Source of the DNA: CAZRQL01 sp964602415
Lineage (GTDB): Bacteria > Bacteroidota > Bacteroidia > Cytophagales > Flammeovirgaceae
Assembly (NCBI GenBank): GCA_964602415.1
Contig: CAZRQL010000016.1
Location: 1-64,000 of the forward strand
Direction: 5' to 3'
DNA: 64,000 nt
The notes beneath the pieces were generated by a model that worked only from the letters and a program-made list of their open reading frames with translations, had not been told where the DNA came from and searched no databases. Positions 14,267 to 23,589 of this stretch are shown piece by piece; the first letter of the stretch is position 1; each line of letters begins with the position of its first letter. The position numbers were made by a program, and so were the translations under genes.

Positions 14267-14631
14267 AAAATTTAACTTTAGCTTTGTTTTTTTCGATTTT
14301 TTTAGTTTCCACTGCTTTTTGTGGGGAAGTAAAAATCAGACGCACCACTTCCAACGGAGGTTTTTGGGGTTACAGCAATACCGAAGCAAAGTGGGTCGGT
14401 AATTGTTGCGTGATTACCTGTTCAGAACCCGGTTGGACATCATGCCCTACTCGCTGCTTGACGCAATCAACAGCTTATGGATTGCTCATCGAACAAGCTG
14501 AGACACTTGTTTTACAGGGACTTCTATCAGGGACTCTGTATAATGTTGATATTAACGCTTTTGTTAGGTGGGTCGCTGTCCTAAACGAACAAGGTACTTA
14601 CAACATAGAGTTTATTGTGGTGCAAGAGTAA
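14263..14631 (+). CDS. Small Cys-rich exported protein
   Basis: A 122-aa protein with a signal peptide (1-20, 'FLVSTAFCG') and a Cys-rich core (about 47-65: 'NCCVITC', 'SCPTRC'), then a Leu/Val-rich C-terminal part. The lipobox-like 'TAFC' is poor, so cleavage by signal peptidase I is more likely than lipidation. It takes the place of the lipoprotein in the third unit: leader L4, then this gene, a terminator, then the propeller/thioredoxin pair at 14680/15875. No family recognised. Confidence 0.68.
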   Translation: MKNLTLALFFSIFLVSTAFCGEVKIRRTTSNGGFWGYSNTEAKWVGNCCVITCSEPGWTSCPTRCLTQSTAYGLLIEQAETLVLQGLLSGTLYNVDINAFVRWVAVLNEQGTYNIEFIVVQE

Positions 14632-14639
14632 CAATTACG

Positions 14640-14668
14640 AAGGCAGTAGAAAATCTACTGCCTTTTTT
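14640..14668 (+). terminator. Rho-independent terminator
   Basis: An 11-bp perfect stem (14640-14650 with 14654-14664) with a 3-nt loop and a T-run. It lies between the Cys-rich gene and the propeller-like gene at 14680. Confidence 0.85.
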
Positions 14669-14679
14669 AAAATTAAAGT

Positions 14680-15918
14680 ATGAATTACATGAATAATTTT
14701 AAATTGACATTTTTTGTTTTCTTTTTCTTTAGCTTTTCTGTGCAAGCACAGCAATATTTCAATGATTTTTTATCTTTAGACTCAATTATTTATCTTGAAA
14801 ATTTTTCAAATTCCCATCTTTCGGAATATATAAAAACAAGTAAGTCATCAAATGCCGTTTGGCTTCATGCACCGAAAATTTCTAATTTTGAAAAAGATAC
14901 ACTTGTTTTATTCAAGATAGACGCTGATAAAAAGACAGTTTCCAAAGAGTTTGCTGTTATACCGGAACTTATATCCAGAAGTAAGTATTATAGGAGTGTG
15001 TTTGGATTTGCAAATGACGGTAATTTAGTTTTTTACCATTTTAATAGTTTTTTAGCTAAATTAGCCAAAAAAAATGAGATTTTTGAGTTGAGTGCTTTTG
15101 TTACTTTGGAAATACCGATTACGAAATTTTTCCATCACAATCAAAAGCTATATATATTCAATACCAACAGAAGCTCGGAACTTTTAGACAACTGGGTGTA
15201 TGGATGGACTTATGATTTAAATACTAATAAAATTATTTATTCTGTATATCCTGAATTTGACAATATAGAGTTTTCCTATTTTTCTCCTAAAAACTGGATA
15301 GATTTCTATAAAGGTAAGAGCATCTTATCCCAGACAACCAAGTATCAAATTTTTTTATTTGATTCTACTTTGAAGCAAGTAAAGGTTTTTAAAAGAGAAG
15401 AAATTCCTAATTGGGTATCATTTAAACCGACAAATTTATTTGATTCGGCTAAACTTACATTACAGCCTAATGAATATGGCCAAGTAGATATTTCTTACGT
15501 TTTAGAGTATTTAAATCAATATATTCGCAAGATTAGCAGAATTGAAACTGTCAATTTTATTAGTGAAAAGCATATCATGGTGATGCATTATAGCCCCAGT
15601 CCCCAAAAAACAGCAGATAAACCGGTTATCCATAGCACTGATATATGGGATATTGATTCAGATAAGCTAATAAAATCTGACTTAAAAATTAAAGAATTTT
15701 CACCAAGTGAGAAGTTATCAAAAAATAACTTCCCTCTATTTTATCAAGAAAATATGATATTTTTACCTGAGGTAAAAAAACTTGTTGTTCTTAGATTGGG
15801 AGCCAAGTATGACAAATATTTAAATATCAAATATTTAGAATTAAATAAACAAGAAGACCAATACCTTTTGGAAAATGAACCGATTATCCAAGTTCTTATT
15901 TATAGTATTAATATTTAG
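14680..15918 (+). CDS. Exported beta-propeller-like protein (DUF4221-like)
   Basis: A 412-aa protein with a signal peptide (1-23, ending 'SVQAQ'). The rest is beta-rich with repeated strand motifs ('DTLVLFKID', 'GNLVFYHF', 'QKLYIFNTNRS', 'KYQIFLFDST', 'KHIMVMHYS'), in keeping with a propeller and with the 8219 protein in length and context. Assignment to the DUF4221/6-bladed group is tentative. Its last 44 bp overlap the thioredoxin-like gene at 15875, implying translational coupling. ATG 14689 is an alternative start. Confidence 0.55.
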   Translation: MNYMNNFKLTFFVFFFFSFSVQAQQYFNDFLSLDSIIYLENFSNSHLSEYIKTSKSSNAVWLHAPKISNFEKDTLVLFKIDADKKTVSKEFAVIPELISRSKYYRSVFGFANDGNLVFYHFNSFLAKLAKKNEIFELSAFVTLEIPITKFFHHNQKLYIFNTNRSSELLDNWVYGWTYDLNTNKIIYSVYPEFDNIEFSYFSPKNWIDFYKGKSILSQTTKYQIFLFDSTLKQVKVFKREEIPNWVSFKPTNLFDSAKLTLQPNEYGQVDISYVLEYLNQYIRKISRIETVNFISEKHIMVMHYSPSPQKTADKPVIHSTDIWDIDSDKLIKSDLKIKEFSPSEKLSKNNFPLFYQENMIFLPEVKKLVVLRLGAKYDKYLNIKYLELNKQEDQYLLENEPIIQVLIYSINI

Positions 15919-16366
15919 TTTTAGCTTAACTTTAGATTCTCATGCACAAAATTTTGACCTTTTAGACATAAAAGACAAACCTTATGAGATCAATAAAGAC
16001 AGTAGTTATTTATTTGTTTTTATGGGTCATCCTTTGTGTAGGGCTTGTGCTGAACAAATCAATCAAAAAATTATCCGACAAGACAAACTTTCAAAATATT
16101 CTATATTTATTTTGTCGTATCAGGAGCCTAATATTAGAGATAGAAAACTCAAGAGTGGCTATTTCAAAAGTATTTTTGAATCTAAATTTGATATTCTTTT
16201 CATAAACCCTTCGGGGTTAGATTTTCTATCAGCATCCAATTTAAAGTACCCATTTTTTATTGTTTACAATAAGGGTAAGATTACACCAATCAATTATGAA
16301 TCAATCTTTGATGAGTACGGCAAACTCAAAATATCCCATTTGCAAGTAGCTAATCTTTTTAATTGA
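15875..16366 (+). CDS. Exported thioredoxin/redoxin-like protein (CRAC)
   Basis: A 163-aa protein with a signal peptide (1-25, 'DSHAQ'). The thioredoxin-like domain has strand 'SSYLFVFMG' followed by Cys55-Arg-Ala-Cys58 and a cis-Pro candidate Pro126 in 'KYPFFIV'. The layout is like TlpA/redoxin proteins, though short. It overlaps the propeller-like gene by 44 bp, exactly the arrangement seen at 8219/9375. It is the last gene of the island. Confidence 0.65.
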   Translation: MNRLSKFLFIVLIFSFSLTLDSHAQNFDLLDIKDKPYEINKDSSYLFVFMGHPLCRACAEQINQKIIRQDKLSKYSIFILSYQEPNIRDRKLKSGYFKSIFESKFDILFINPSGLDFLSASNLKYPFFIVYNKGKITPINYESIFDEYGKLKISHLQVANLFN

Positions 16367-16532
16367 GATGCGCTTTTTATCCTACTGTTTATGAGGGTTT
16401 TGCCAATAGCTATGCTTGTAAACCGATGCCGACTACATTCCCCATTTTTTGACCTCGGTGGCCTATCAAGCAAAACATTTCGTTCTGCCAATACACAATT
16501 CGGGTTAATTTTGCTATTTAATTTGAAAAACT

Positions 16533-17945
16533 ATGTATTTGCGAGGCTTGATTTTAGTTGTTTTGGTTTGTGTCAGTCTGGGAGCAGGCACTTTGTCTCC
16601 TGAGGATACGGTTCTTACTCAAATCAAGGACCTTCAGAGTGTGTTGCCGGGAGCTACCATATCTTTTTGTCTTATGGAGGGCGATAAGGTTCTTAGTCAG
16701 TACAATCCCGATGCGGCACTTGCCACAGCCTCAACCATGAAAGTACTCACCACAGCCACAGCACTGAGTGTATTGGGGGCTGATTTTCGGTTTGAGACTT
16801 TTTTAGAATACGATGGCAGTTTGAATGCGGGCGTTCTATCGGGCAATTTGTACATCAGAGGCACAGGCGACCCCACTTTTGGGGCGGACGACTACCGCCG
16901 AACCCTCAGAGAACTGGTTCAACTCATCAAATCCTCCGGCATCAAAGAAATCAAAGGCGACATCGTAGGCGATGATTTGGTTTTTTCTCGGCACGTAACC
17001 CCCGAGACATGGATGTGGGGCGACATAGGCAACTACTACGGTGCGGCGGCCACCGGGCTTTGCTTCAACGAGAATACCTACAAGATTTTTTTTAAACCGG
17101 GCAGGCAAGGCGAGCCGACGCAAGTGATTGGTACAGAGCCTAAAATGGAGCTTGATTTTATCAACGATGTCAAAACAGGCGCACCCAACTCAGGCGACAA
17201 CACCATCATATTTGGCTTTCACTATAATGCCACAAAGTACATGAGCGGAACAGTTCCGGCTGGGGTTCAGAGGTTTGGAGTCAAAGGGGCCATGCACGAC
17301 CCGGCGTTGGTGTTGGCCAAACTGCTCAGAGAAGAGCTATTGGCCAACGGCGTACCGATACAAGGAACTTTCAAAAATGCCCATCAACTCCCAAAAACAA
17401 GAAGGCTTGCTCTTTGTGCCCCTATTTTATCCCCTCCCTTGTCTGAAATAGTTCTTCAAACCAATACCAAGAGCAATAATTTATATGCGGAAGCTCTTTT
17501 TAAGACGGTAGCCCTCAAAACCAAAGGCGAGGGCAGCAACGAGGCCGCCTCCAAAGCCATCGTCGAATTTTGGAGAGCCAAAGGACTCAATACCAGAGGC
17601 ATGTTTGTAGAAGACGGCAGCGGCCTTTCGCGCTACAACGCTGTGAGTGCCAACCAAATGGTTTTTATCCTCAATGCCATGAAGTCCAATCCTGATTTTG
17701 TCAATTCTTTGCCCGTGTCGGCGGTAAGCGGTACATTGTCAAGTGTGTGCAAAGGCAAACTTTGTGCAGGCAAAATCAGAGCCAAAAGCGGATACATCAA
17801 GCGGGCACGTGCCTACGCCGGATACGCCAAAACCCTGACAGGCAGGGATTTGACTTTTGCTATTTTGGTAAACAATTACGACACCTCTTACCGAAATATG
17901 ACTTATCAGTTTGAAAAAGTGTTTGACAAAATTGTAAAACTTTGA
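16533..17945 (+). CDS. dacB: D-alanyl-D-alanine carboxypeptidase/endopeptidase PBP4
   Basis: A 470-aa penicillin-binding protein of the PBP4 (peptidase S13) family, which trims or cleaves peptidoglycan cross-links in the periplasm. Signal peptide 1-19. The three active-site motifs are visible: Ser67-Thr-Met-Lys70, Ser-Asn-Asn in 'TKSNNLYAEA', and Lys-Ser-Gly in 'AKSGYIKRA'. The long insert between the first two motifs is typical of this family. The stop overlaps the miaA start by 4 bp. Confidence 0.93.
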   Translation: MYLRGLILVVLVCVSLGAGTLSPEDTVLTQIKDLQSVLPGATISFCLMEGDKVLSQYNPDAALATASTMKVLTTATALSVLGADFRFETFLEYDGSLNAGVLSGNLYIRGTGDPTFGADDYRRTLRELVQLIKSSGIKEIKGDIVGDDLVFSRHVTPETWMWGDIGNYYGAAATGLCFNENTYKIFFKPGRQGEPTQVIGTEPKMELDFINDVKTGAPNSGDNTIIFGFHYNATKYMSGTVPAGVQRFGVKGAMHDPALVLAKLLREELLANGVPIQGTFKNAHQLPKTRRLALCAPILSPPLSEIVLQTNTKSNNLYAEALFKTVALKTKGEGSNEAASKAIVEFWRAKGLNTRGMFVEDGSGLSRYNAVSANQMVFILNAMKSNPDFVNSLPVSAVSGTLSSVCKGKLCAGKIRAKSGYIKRARAYAGYAKTLTGRDLTFAILVNNYDTSYRNMTYQFEKVFDKIVKL

Positions 17946-18847
17946 AACGCTTACTTGTTGTGGTGGGGCCTACTGCCTCAGGAAAAACAGATTTTGCCAT
18001 CAGGTTAGCCCAAAAGTACGAGACCGAAATTATTTCTGCCGATGCCCGCCAAGTCTACGCCGAATTGAACATCGGGACGGCAAAACCCTCCCAACCACAA
18101 CTCAATCAATTCAAGCACCATTTCATCGGTTCTCATTCGATACACCAAGTATTTGATGCGGGAAGTTTTGAAGTTGAAGCACTTAAGGTCATCCGTTCCC
18201 TTTTTGAGCAAAATGATACGGTGGTGATGGTAGGCGGCTCGGGGCTGTTTGTCAGGGCGGTTTGTGAGGGTTTTGATGATATTGTGCCTATACCTGAATG
18301 GATTAGGGCAAGTGTGATTGCCGACTATCAGCAAAAAGGGCTGCTTTTTTTGCAAGAAGAACTCCAATCCAAAGACCCCTTGTATTTTGAGCAAGTGGAC
18401 ACCCAAAACCCCATGCGCGTGATGCGCGCGGTTGAGGTGTTGAGGGCATCGGGGCAGCCATTTTCTTCTTTCAGAAGCCAAAAACCCGCCCAAAGAGAGT
18501 TTGCCATACACAAAATAGGGATTGATTGGCCAAGAGAGCAACTTTACGAGCGCATCAACCGCCGTGTGGAGGCCATGCTTGAGATGGGGCTGGAAGAAGA
18601 AGCCCGAAGTCTTTGGCCGCTCAAAGGACTCATACCCTTAAAAACGGTCGGCTACACGGAGTTTTTTGATTTTTTCGAGGGCTTGACCTCAAGACAGGCC
18701 TGCATCGAACTCATTAAGCGCAACACCCGCCGCTATGCCAAGCGGCAGCTTACTTGGTTTAGAAAAGATGCAAACACCCGTTGGCTGAAGCCCCAAGAAA
18801 TGGATGCCTTTCTGCAAGACGATTCATTTAGTCTAAAAAAACAATAG
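17942..18847 (+). CDS. miaA: tRNA dimethylallyltransferase
   Basis: A 301-aa enzyme that adds a dimethylallyl group to A37 of tRNAs reading codons that begin with U. P-loop 'GPTASGKTD' at 9-17, 'SADARQVY' at 32-39 (the conserved Asp), and the C-terminal 'RNTRRYAKRQLTWFRKD' region are typical. The start is TTG, overlapping the dacB stop (TTGA), so the two are translationally coupled. Confidence 0.95.
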   Translation: MKRLLVVVGPTASGKTDFAIRLAQKYETEIISADARQVYAELNIGTAKPSQPQLNQFKHHFIGSHSIHQVFDAGSFEVEALKVIRSLFEQNDTVVMVGGSGLFVRAVCEGFDDIVPIPEWIRASVIADYQQKGLLFLQEELQSKDPLYFEQVDTQNPMRVMRAVEVLRASGQPFSSFRSQKPAQREFAIHKIGIDWPREQLYERINRRVEAMLEMGLEEEARSLWPLKGLIPLKTVGYTEFFDFFEGLTSRQACIELIKRNTRRYAKRQLTWFRKDANTRWLKPQEMDAFLQDDSFSLKKQ

Positions 18848-18872
18848 CCACAGATTTGACCTTGTGGCTATT
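18843..18872. terminator. Hairpin between convergent miaA and ahcY
   Basis: A perfect 10-bp stem (18843-18852 with 18863-18872) with a 10-nt loop, next to the miaA stop. There is only a weak T-run on either strand. Confidence 0.6.
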
Positions 18873-18899
18873 AATTGCTCAAATAGCAAAGTGTATTTT

Positions 18900-20204
18900 T
18901 TAGTACCTGTAAAGTTCTGACTTGTAAGGGCCTTCTGTGCTTACACCAATATAATCGGCTTGTTTTTGGCTGAGTTCTTCGAGTTCCGCGCCTATTTTGT
19001 CCAAGTGCAGGCGGGCTACTTTTTCATCCAAATATTTGGGCAGTACATAGACTTTGTTTTCGTACTTGCCTGCGTATTGCCAAAGTTCAATTTGTGCCAA
19101 TGTTTGGTTGGTGAACGAGGTGGACATCACAAACGAAGGATGTCCCATGGCACAGCCCAAATTGACCAACCTGCCCTCTGCCAATACGATAATCTCCTTG
19201 CCGTCAATATTATAGATATCCACTTGGGGTTTTACTTCGTATTTGGTGTGGCCGTAGTTTTCGTTTAGCCAAGCCATATCAATTTCGTTGTCAAAATGGC
19301 CAATGTTGCAAACGATGGCTTTGTCTTTGAGCATACGGAAGTGAGCTTCTGTCAATATGTCGAGGTTTCCGGTTGCCGTAACCACTATGTCTGCAATGGG
19401 CAAAGAGGTTGCCATTTTTTTGACTTCGTATCCGTCCATGACGGCTTGCAGGGCACAGATGGGGTCAATTTCAGACACGATAACCCTTGCCCCGTTGCCT
19501 TTGAAGGATTGGGCTGTTCCTTTGCCTACATCGCCATAGCCAGCTACGACCACGACTTTTCCCGCCAACATGACATCGGTGGCGCGGCGTACTGCATCCA
19601 CAGCCGACTCACGGCAGCCGTATTTGTTGTCAAATTTCGATTTGGTGACTGAGTCATTGACGTTGATAGCGGGAATGGGCAGCGTGCCTTTCTTCATGCG
19701 TTCGTAGAGCCTCAGCACGCCCGTAGTGGTTTCTTCGCTGATTCCTTTGACTCCGGCGGCAAGCTCGGGGTACAAATCCAACACCACATTGGTCAGATCC
19801 CCTCCATCGTCCAAAATCATATTCAAAGGCTTTCCGTCAGGGAAATAGAGGGTTTGCTCTATGCACCAGTCGTATTCTTCCAGAGTCATGCCCTTCCAAG
19901 CGTAAACGGGCACTCCGGCAGCAGCGATGGCAGCGGCAGCATGGTCTTGGGTTGAGAAAATATTGCAAGAAGACCATTGGACTTGCGCCCCCAACTCTAC
20001 CAGCGTCTCTATCAAAACGGCAGTTTGGATAGTCATGTGCAAGCATCCGGCTATTCTTGCCCCGGCGAGCGGTTTGCTTTGGCCATATTCTTGGCGCAAG
20101 GCCATCAAGCCGGGCATTTCGGCCTCTGCCAAACGAATTTCTTTGCGCCCCCAATCCGATAAGGTAATATCTTTGACTTTGTAAGGCAACTTATTTTGCG
20201 TCAT
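18900..20204 (-). CDS. ahcY: Adenosylhomocysteinase (S-adenosyl-L-homocysteine hydrolase)
   Basis: A 434-aa enzyme that splits S-adenosylhomocysteine to adenosine and homocysteine, with bound NAD, in the activated methyl cycle. The NAD-binding 'VVAGYGDVGKG' glycine motif, 'NVNDSVTKSKFDN' and the C-terminal 'SELYRY' ending (Lys-Tyr/Tyr type) are visible. An in-frame start exists 144 bp upstream, but residues before 'MTQNKLPYKVKD' do not fit the family, so ATG at 20204 was chosen. Confidence 0.95.
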   Translation of the reverse strand: MTQNKLPYKVKDITLSDWGRKEIRLAEAEMPGLMALRQEYGQSKPLAGARIAGCLHMTIQTAVLIETLVELGAQVQWSSCNIFSTQDHAAAAIAAAGVPVYAWKGMTLEEYDWCIEQTLYFPDGKPLNMILDDGGDLTNVVLDLYPELAAGVKGISEETTTGVLRLYERMKKGTLPIPAINVNDSVTKSKFDNKYGCRESAVDAVRRATDVMLAGKVVVVAGYGDVGKGTAQSFKGNGARVIVSEIDPICALQAVMDGYEVKKMATSLPIADIVVTATGNLDILTEAHFRMLKDKAIVCNIGHFDNEIDMAWLNENYGHTKYEVKPQVDIYNIDGKEIIVLAEGRLVNLGCAMGHPSFVMSTSFTNQTLAQIELWQYAGKYENKVYVLPKYLDEKVARLHLDKIGAELEELSQKQADYIGVSTEGPYKSELYRY

Positions 20205-20555
20205 AAAAAAATTAGAAATATTTTGACAAAAATAATCAAAAAGACCGTAAAAATTTACCTGCTGGTCATTTTGACGCTGATTATTGTGCCCTTTTTGACC
20301 CAAAAAGAATTTTACCCTTTTTTGCATTTTGTAATGTTTGCAGAGCAAAATCTTGAAAAAGAGTCTTTTGTAGTCATTTGTAATAATAAAGAATTTCAGG
20401 CTGAGCGGATTTATTTAGACAAAGGCAAGTTTGAGGCTCTTTGCAAAAAGTATTACCACTCAGGCCGATGTGTATGGTTTTTGGACAACCTAAAGGCGGG
20501 TCGCTGCACGATAATCAGAGTCTATAAAGGTGATACCACCTGTTGCAGCAACTGA
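20196..20555 (+). CDS. Small membrane-anchored protein of unknown function
   Basis: A 119-aa reading frame, TTG start, divergent from ahcY with a 9-bp overlap of the two 5' ends. It has a basic N-terminus (MRHKKIRNILTKIIKK), a single hydrophobic helix (about 20-36), and a C-terminal part with five Cys ('VICNN', 'ALCKK', 'GRCV', 'GRCTI', 'TCC'). Amino-acid usage looks coding rather than random. A later start is possible. Family not recognised. Confidence 0.45.
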   Translation: MRHKKIRNILTKIIKKTVKIYLLVILTLIIVPFLTQKEFYPFLHFVMFAEQNLEKESFVVICNNKEFQAERIYLDKGKFEALCKKYYHSGRCVWFLDNLKAGRCTIIRVYKGDTTCCSN

Positions 20556-20601
20556 GCTCAACTTAGGCCTCAAACCGTTTTTTACATCGTTTGCACTTGG
20601 C

Positions 20602-20609
20602 TACATTTG
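20602..20609 (+). promoter_or_regulatory. Candidate -7 promoter element upstream of gcvP
   Basis: TACATTTG fits the Bacteroidota -7 consensus TAnnTTTG. It is 18 bp before the ATG at 20627. No clear -33 TTTG is seen at the usual spacing, so support is weak. Confidence 0.3.
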
Positions 20610-20626
20610 TGGCATTGAATACATGT

Positions 20627-23546
20627 ATGAATATCCAACTCAATAGTTTTGAACAATTTGAAAGTCGGCACAATGGCTCAACGCCGGCTGAAGTGGAGCA
20701 AATGCTCCGCACGATAGGAGTCGCGTCTGTTGATGAACTCATAGACCAGACCATTCCTGCATCTATTAGGAAGGCAGATTCTTTAAGGCTGCCTGAAGCC
20801 CAATCTGAATATGAGTTTCTCAAAAACCTTAAAGAAATTGCTCAAAAAAATGCTTTAGCCAAATCTTATATCGGCATGGGCTACCACGACTGCATCACCC
20901 CTGGCGTGGTGCTTCGCAATGTACTCGAAAACCCGGGCTGGTACACCGCGTAGCATCACCCCTGGCGTGGTGCTTCGCAATGTACTCGAAAACCCGGGCT
21001 GGTACACCGCTTACACGCCTTACCAAGCCGAAATCGCCCAAGGTCGCCTCGAAATGCTCATCAACTACCAAACGTTGGTGTGTGATTTGACAGGCTTAGA
21101 GCTTTCCAATGCCTCACTTCTTGACGAAGCAACAGCCGCCGCTGAGGCCATGTCTTTGATGTTCAATAGCTCTAAGCGCAAAGGTGCAAACCGATTTTTG
21201 ATTTCAGACCGCCTGCATCCTCAGACAATTGATTTGCTCAAAACCCGCTCTGAGCCGATAGGTATTGAGTTGTGGATTGGTAACCACGAAGATTTTGATG
21301 TTGCTGATCCTCAAGTTTTTGGTCTGATTGTTCAATACCCCGCTACGGACGGAGAGATTATAGACTACACAGATTTGTTTTCGTCTTGTGCACAACAAGG
21401 TGTCAAAACCTGTGTGGCTGCGGACTTGATGGCCTTAGTTTTGCTCAAGTCTCCCGGTGAGATGGGAGCCGATGTGGCGGTTGGTTCTGCACAGCGATTT
21501 GGTGTTCCGATGGGTTATGGCGGGCCACATGCGGCTTTTTTTGCCACCAAAGCCGAAAACGCTCGACTCATGCCCGGCAGAATTATAGGTCTTTCCAAAG
21601 ACAGCGACGGTAATCCTGCCTACCGCATGGCTTTGCAAACCCGCGAACAGCACATCAAACGCGATAGGGCTACTTCCAACATTTGCACCGCACAGGTATT
21701 GCTCTCGGTTATGGCCGCCGCTTACGCCGTCTATCACGGCCCCGAAGGACTTAAAAATATAGCCAAGCGGATTTTCGGTATGACCGCCTTGCTGAGAAAT
21801 GAACTCCAAAAAGCAGGCTTTGCAGTAACAACGCAAAACTTTTTTGATACGCTCACCATCGCAACAACCCCTGAACAAGCCGAAGAAATTCGCGCCCGTG
21901 CAGAGGCCAAATGGATTAATTTCCGCTACAACCAAGACGGCTCTATCGGCGTTTCGCTCAATGAGGCTACCACAGTGAACGACTTGGAAGAACTCATCGA
22001 GATATTTATCAATCTTGACATAGAAATGCCTCAAAGTATTGATGCTCAAATTGCTCAGGGATTACAGCGCAAATCTTCGTTTCTCACGCATCCTGTTTTC
22101 AATACCTACCACAATGAACACGATATGCTTCGCTATCTCAAGTACTTGGAAAACAAAGATTTGTCTTTGACCCATTCGATGATAGCACTGGGTAGCTGTA
22201 CCATGAAGCTCAACGCAACAGCCGAGATGGTTCCCGTTACGTGGCCTGAGTTTGGCGGCTTGCATCCTTTTGTTCCTTCTTGGCAAGCAGAAGGCTATCG
22301 CATTGTTTTGGAAGAAATGGAAGCATGGCTTTGTGAGATTACGGGATTTGCAGGGGTTTCTTTGCAACCCAATTCTGGGGCGCAAGGCGAATACTCAGGT
22401 CTTATGGTCATTAGGGCTTACCACCGTTCGCGTGGAGATGCCCACCGCAATATAGCCTTGATTCCTTCGTCGGCTCATGGAACTAACCCCGCCAGTGCTG
22501 TTATGGCAGGTATGAAAGTGGTGGTGGTCAAGTGCGACGAGCGCGGCAATGTAGATTTGAACGATTTGCGCCAAAAAGCCGAAGAAAACAGCCAAAACCT
22601 TGCTGCTCTGATGGTTACTTATCCATCTACCCACGGCGTATTTGAAGAGGATATCAAAGATATTTGCCAAATTATCCATCAACACGGTGGCCAAGTCTAT
22701 ATGGATGGGGCAAACATGAACGCCCAAGTCGGCTTGACCAGTCCTGCTTTGATAGGCGCGGATGTTTGTCACCTCAACCTTCACAAAACCTTTTGTATTC
22801 CTCACGGCGGCGGCGGTCCGGGCATGGGGCCAATATGTGTCGCGCCTCAACTTGTGCCCTTTTTGCCCGGACATACACAAGTCAAAGTAGGTGGAGACCA
22901 AGCTATTACGGCGGTTTCTGCTGCGCCTTACGGTTCTGCAAGCATTTTACTCATATCCTATGCTTATATTTCGATGATGGGAGGAAAAGGCCTCACCAAC
23001 GCCACCAAGATAGCTATTCTAAATGCCAACTATATCAAAGAGAGACTATCAGGCCATTACTCCGTTCTTTACACGGGCAAAAATGGAAGGGCAGCCCACG
23101 AGATGATATTGGATTGCCGCAGCTTCAAAAAAGTAGGCATCGAAGTTGAAGACATTGCCAAACGGCTTATGGACTACGGCTTCCACGCGCCTACGGTCTC
23201 TTTCCCTGTGCCCGGTACATTGATGATTGAGCCTACCGAGAGCGAGAGCAAGGCCGAGTTAGACCGCTTCTGCGATGCCATGATCGCCATTCGCGAAGAA
23301 ATAGCCCAAATAGAATCCGGGCAAGCCGACAAAGACAACAACGTTCTCAAAAACGCACCCCATACCGCCGCCATGCTTACGGCAAGCGAGTGGAGTTTTC
23401 CATACAGCCGCGAAAAAGCCGCTTATCCGCTGCCTTTTGTCAAAAAAGCCAAGTTTTGGCCTTCGGTGCGCAGGGTGGACAGTGCTTACGGCGACAGAAA
23501 CTTGTACTGTGTTTGTGCTCCGGTAGAAGAATACGCCTCTGTCTAA
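20627..23546 (+). pseudogene. gcvP: Glycine dehydrogenase (decarboxylating), frameshifted by tandem duplication
   Basis: P-protein of the glycine cleavage system, a PLP enzyme that decarboxylates glycine onto the lipoyl arm of GcvH. The PLP lysine motif 'HKTFCIPHGGGGPGMG' is intact. A duplication of 20892-20949 plus 3 extra bases (61 bp in total) puts a TAG at 20951-20953 and shifts the frame; the reading frame resumes from the second copy. Removing the 61 bp gives 952 residues, the family's normal length. Starting at ATG 20627 gives a typical GcvP N-terminus. Either a real recent inactivation or an assembly error. Confidence 0.9.
20892..21010 (+). repeat. 58-bp direct tandem duplication inside gcvP
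   Basis: Bases 20892-20949 recur exactly at 20953-21010, separated by GTA. The net insertion of 61 bp is not a multiple of three. Confidence 0.95.
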
Positions 23547-23553
23547 ATTGTTG

Positions 23554-23589
23554 AAAACCACCTCCGCTACACTGTGGGGAGGTGGTTTT
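23554..23589. terminator. Bidirectional terminator between gcvP and murI
   Basis: A 12-bp stem (23554-23565 with 23578-23589) with a 12-nt loop. It has T-tracts on the plus strand and A-tracts (T on minus), so it can serve both converging genes. Confidence 0.85.
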
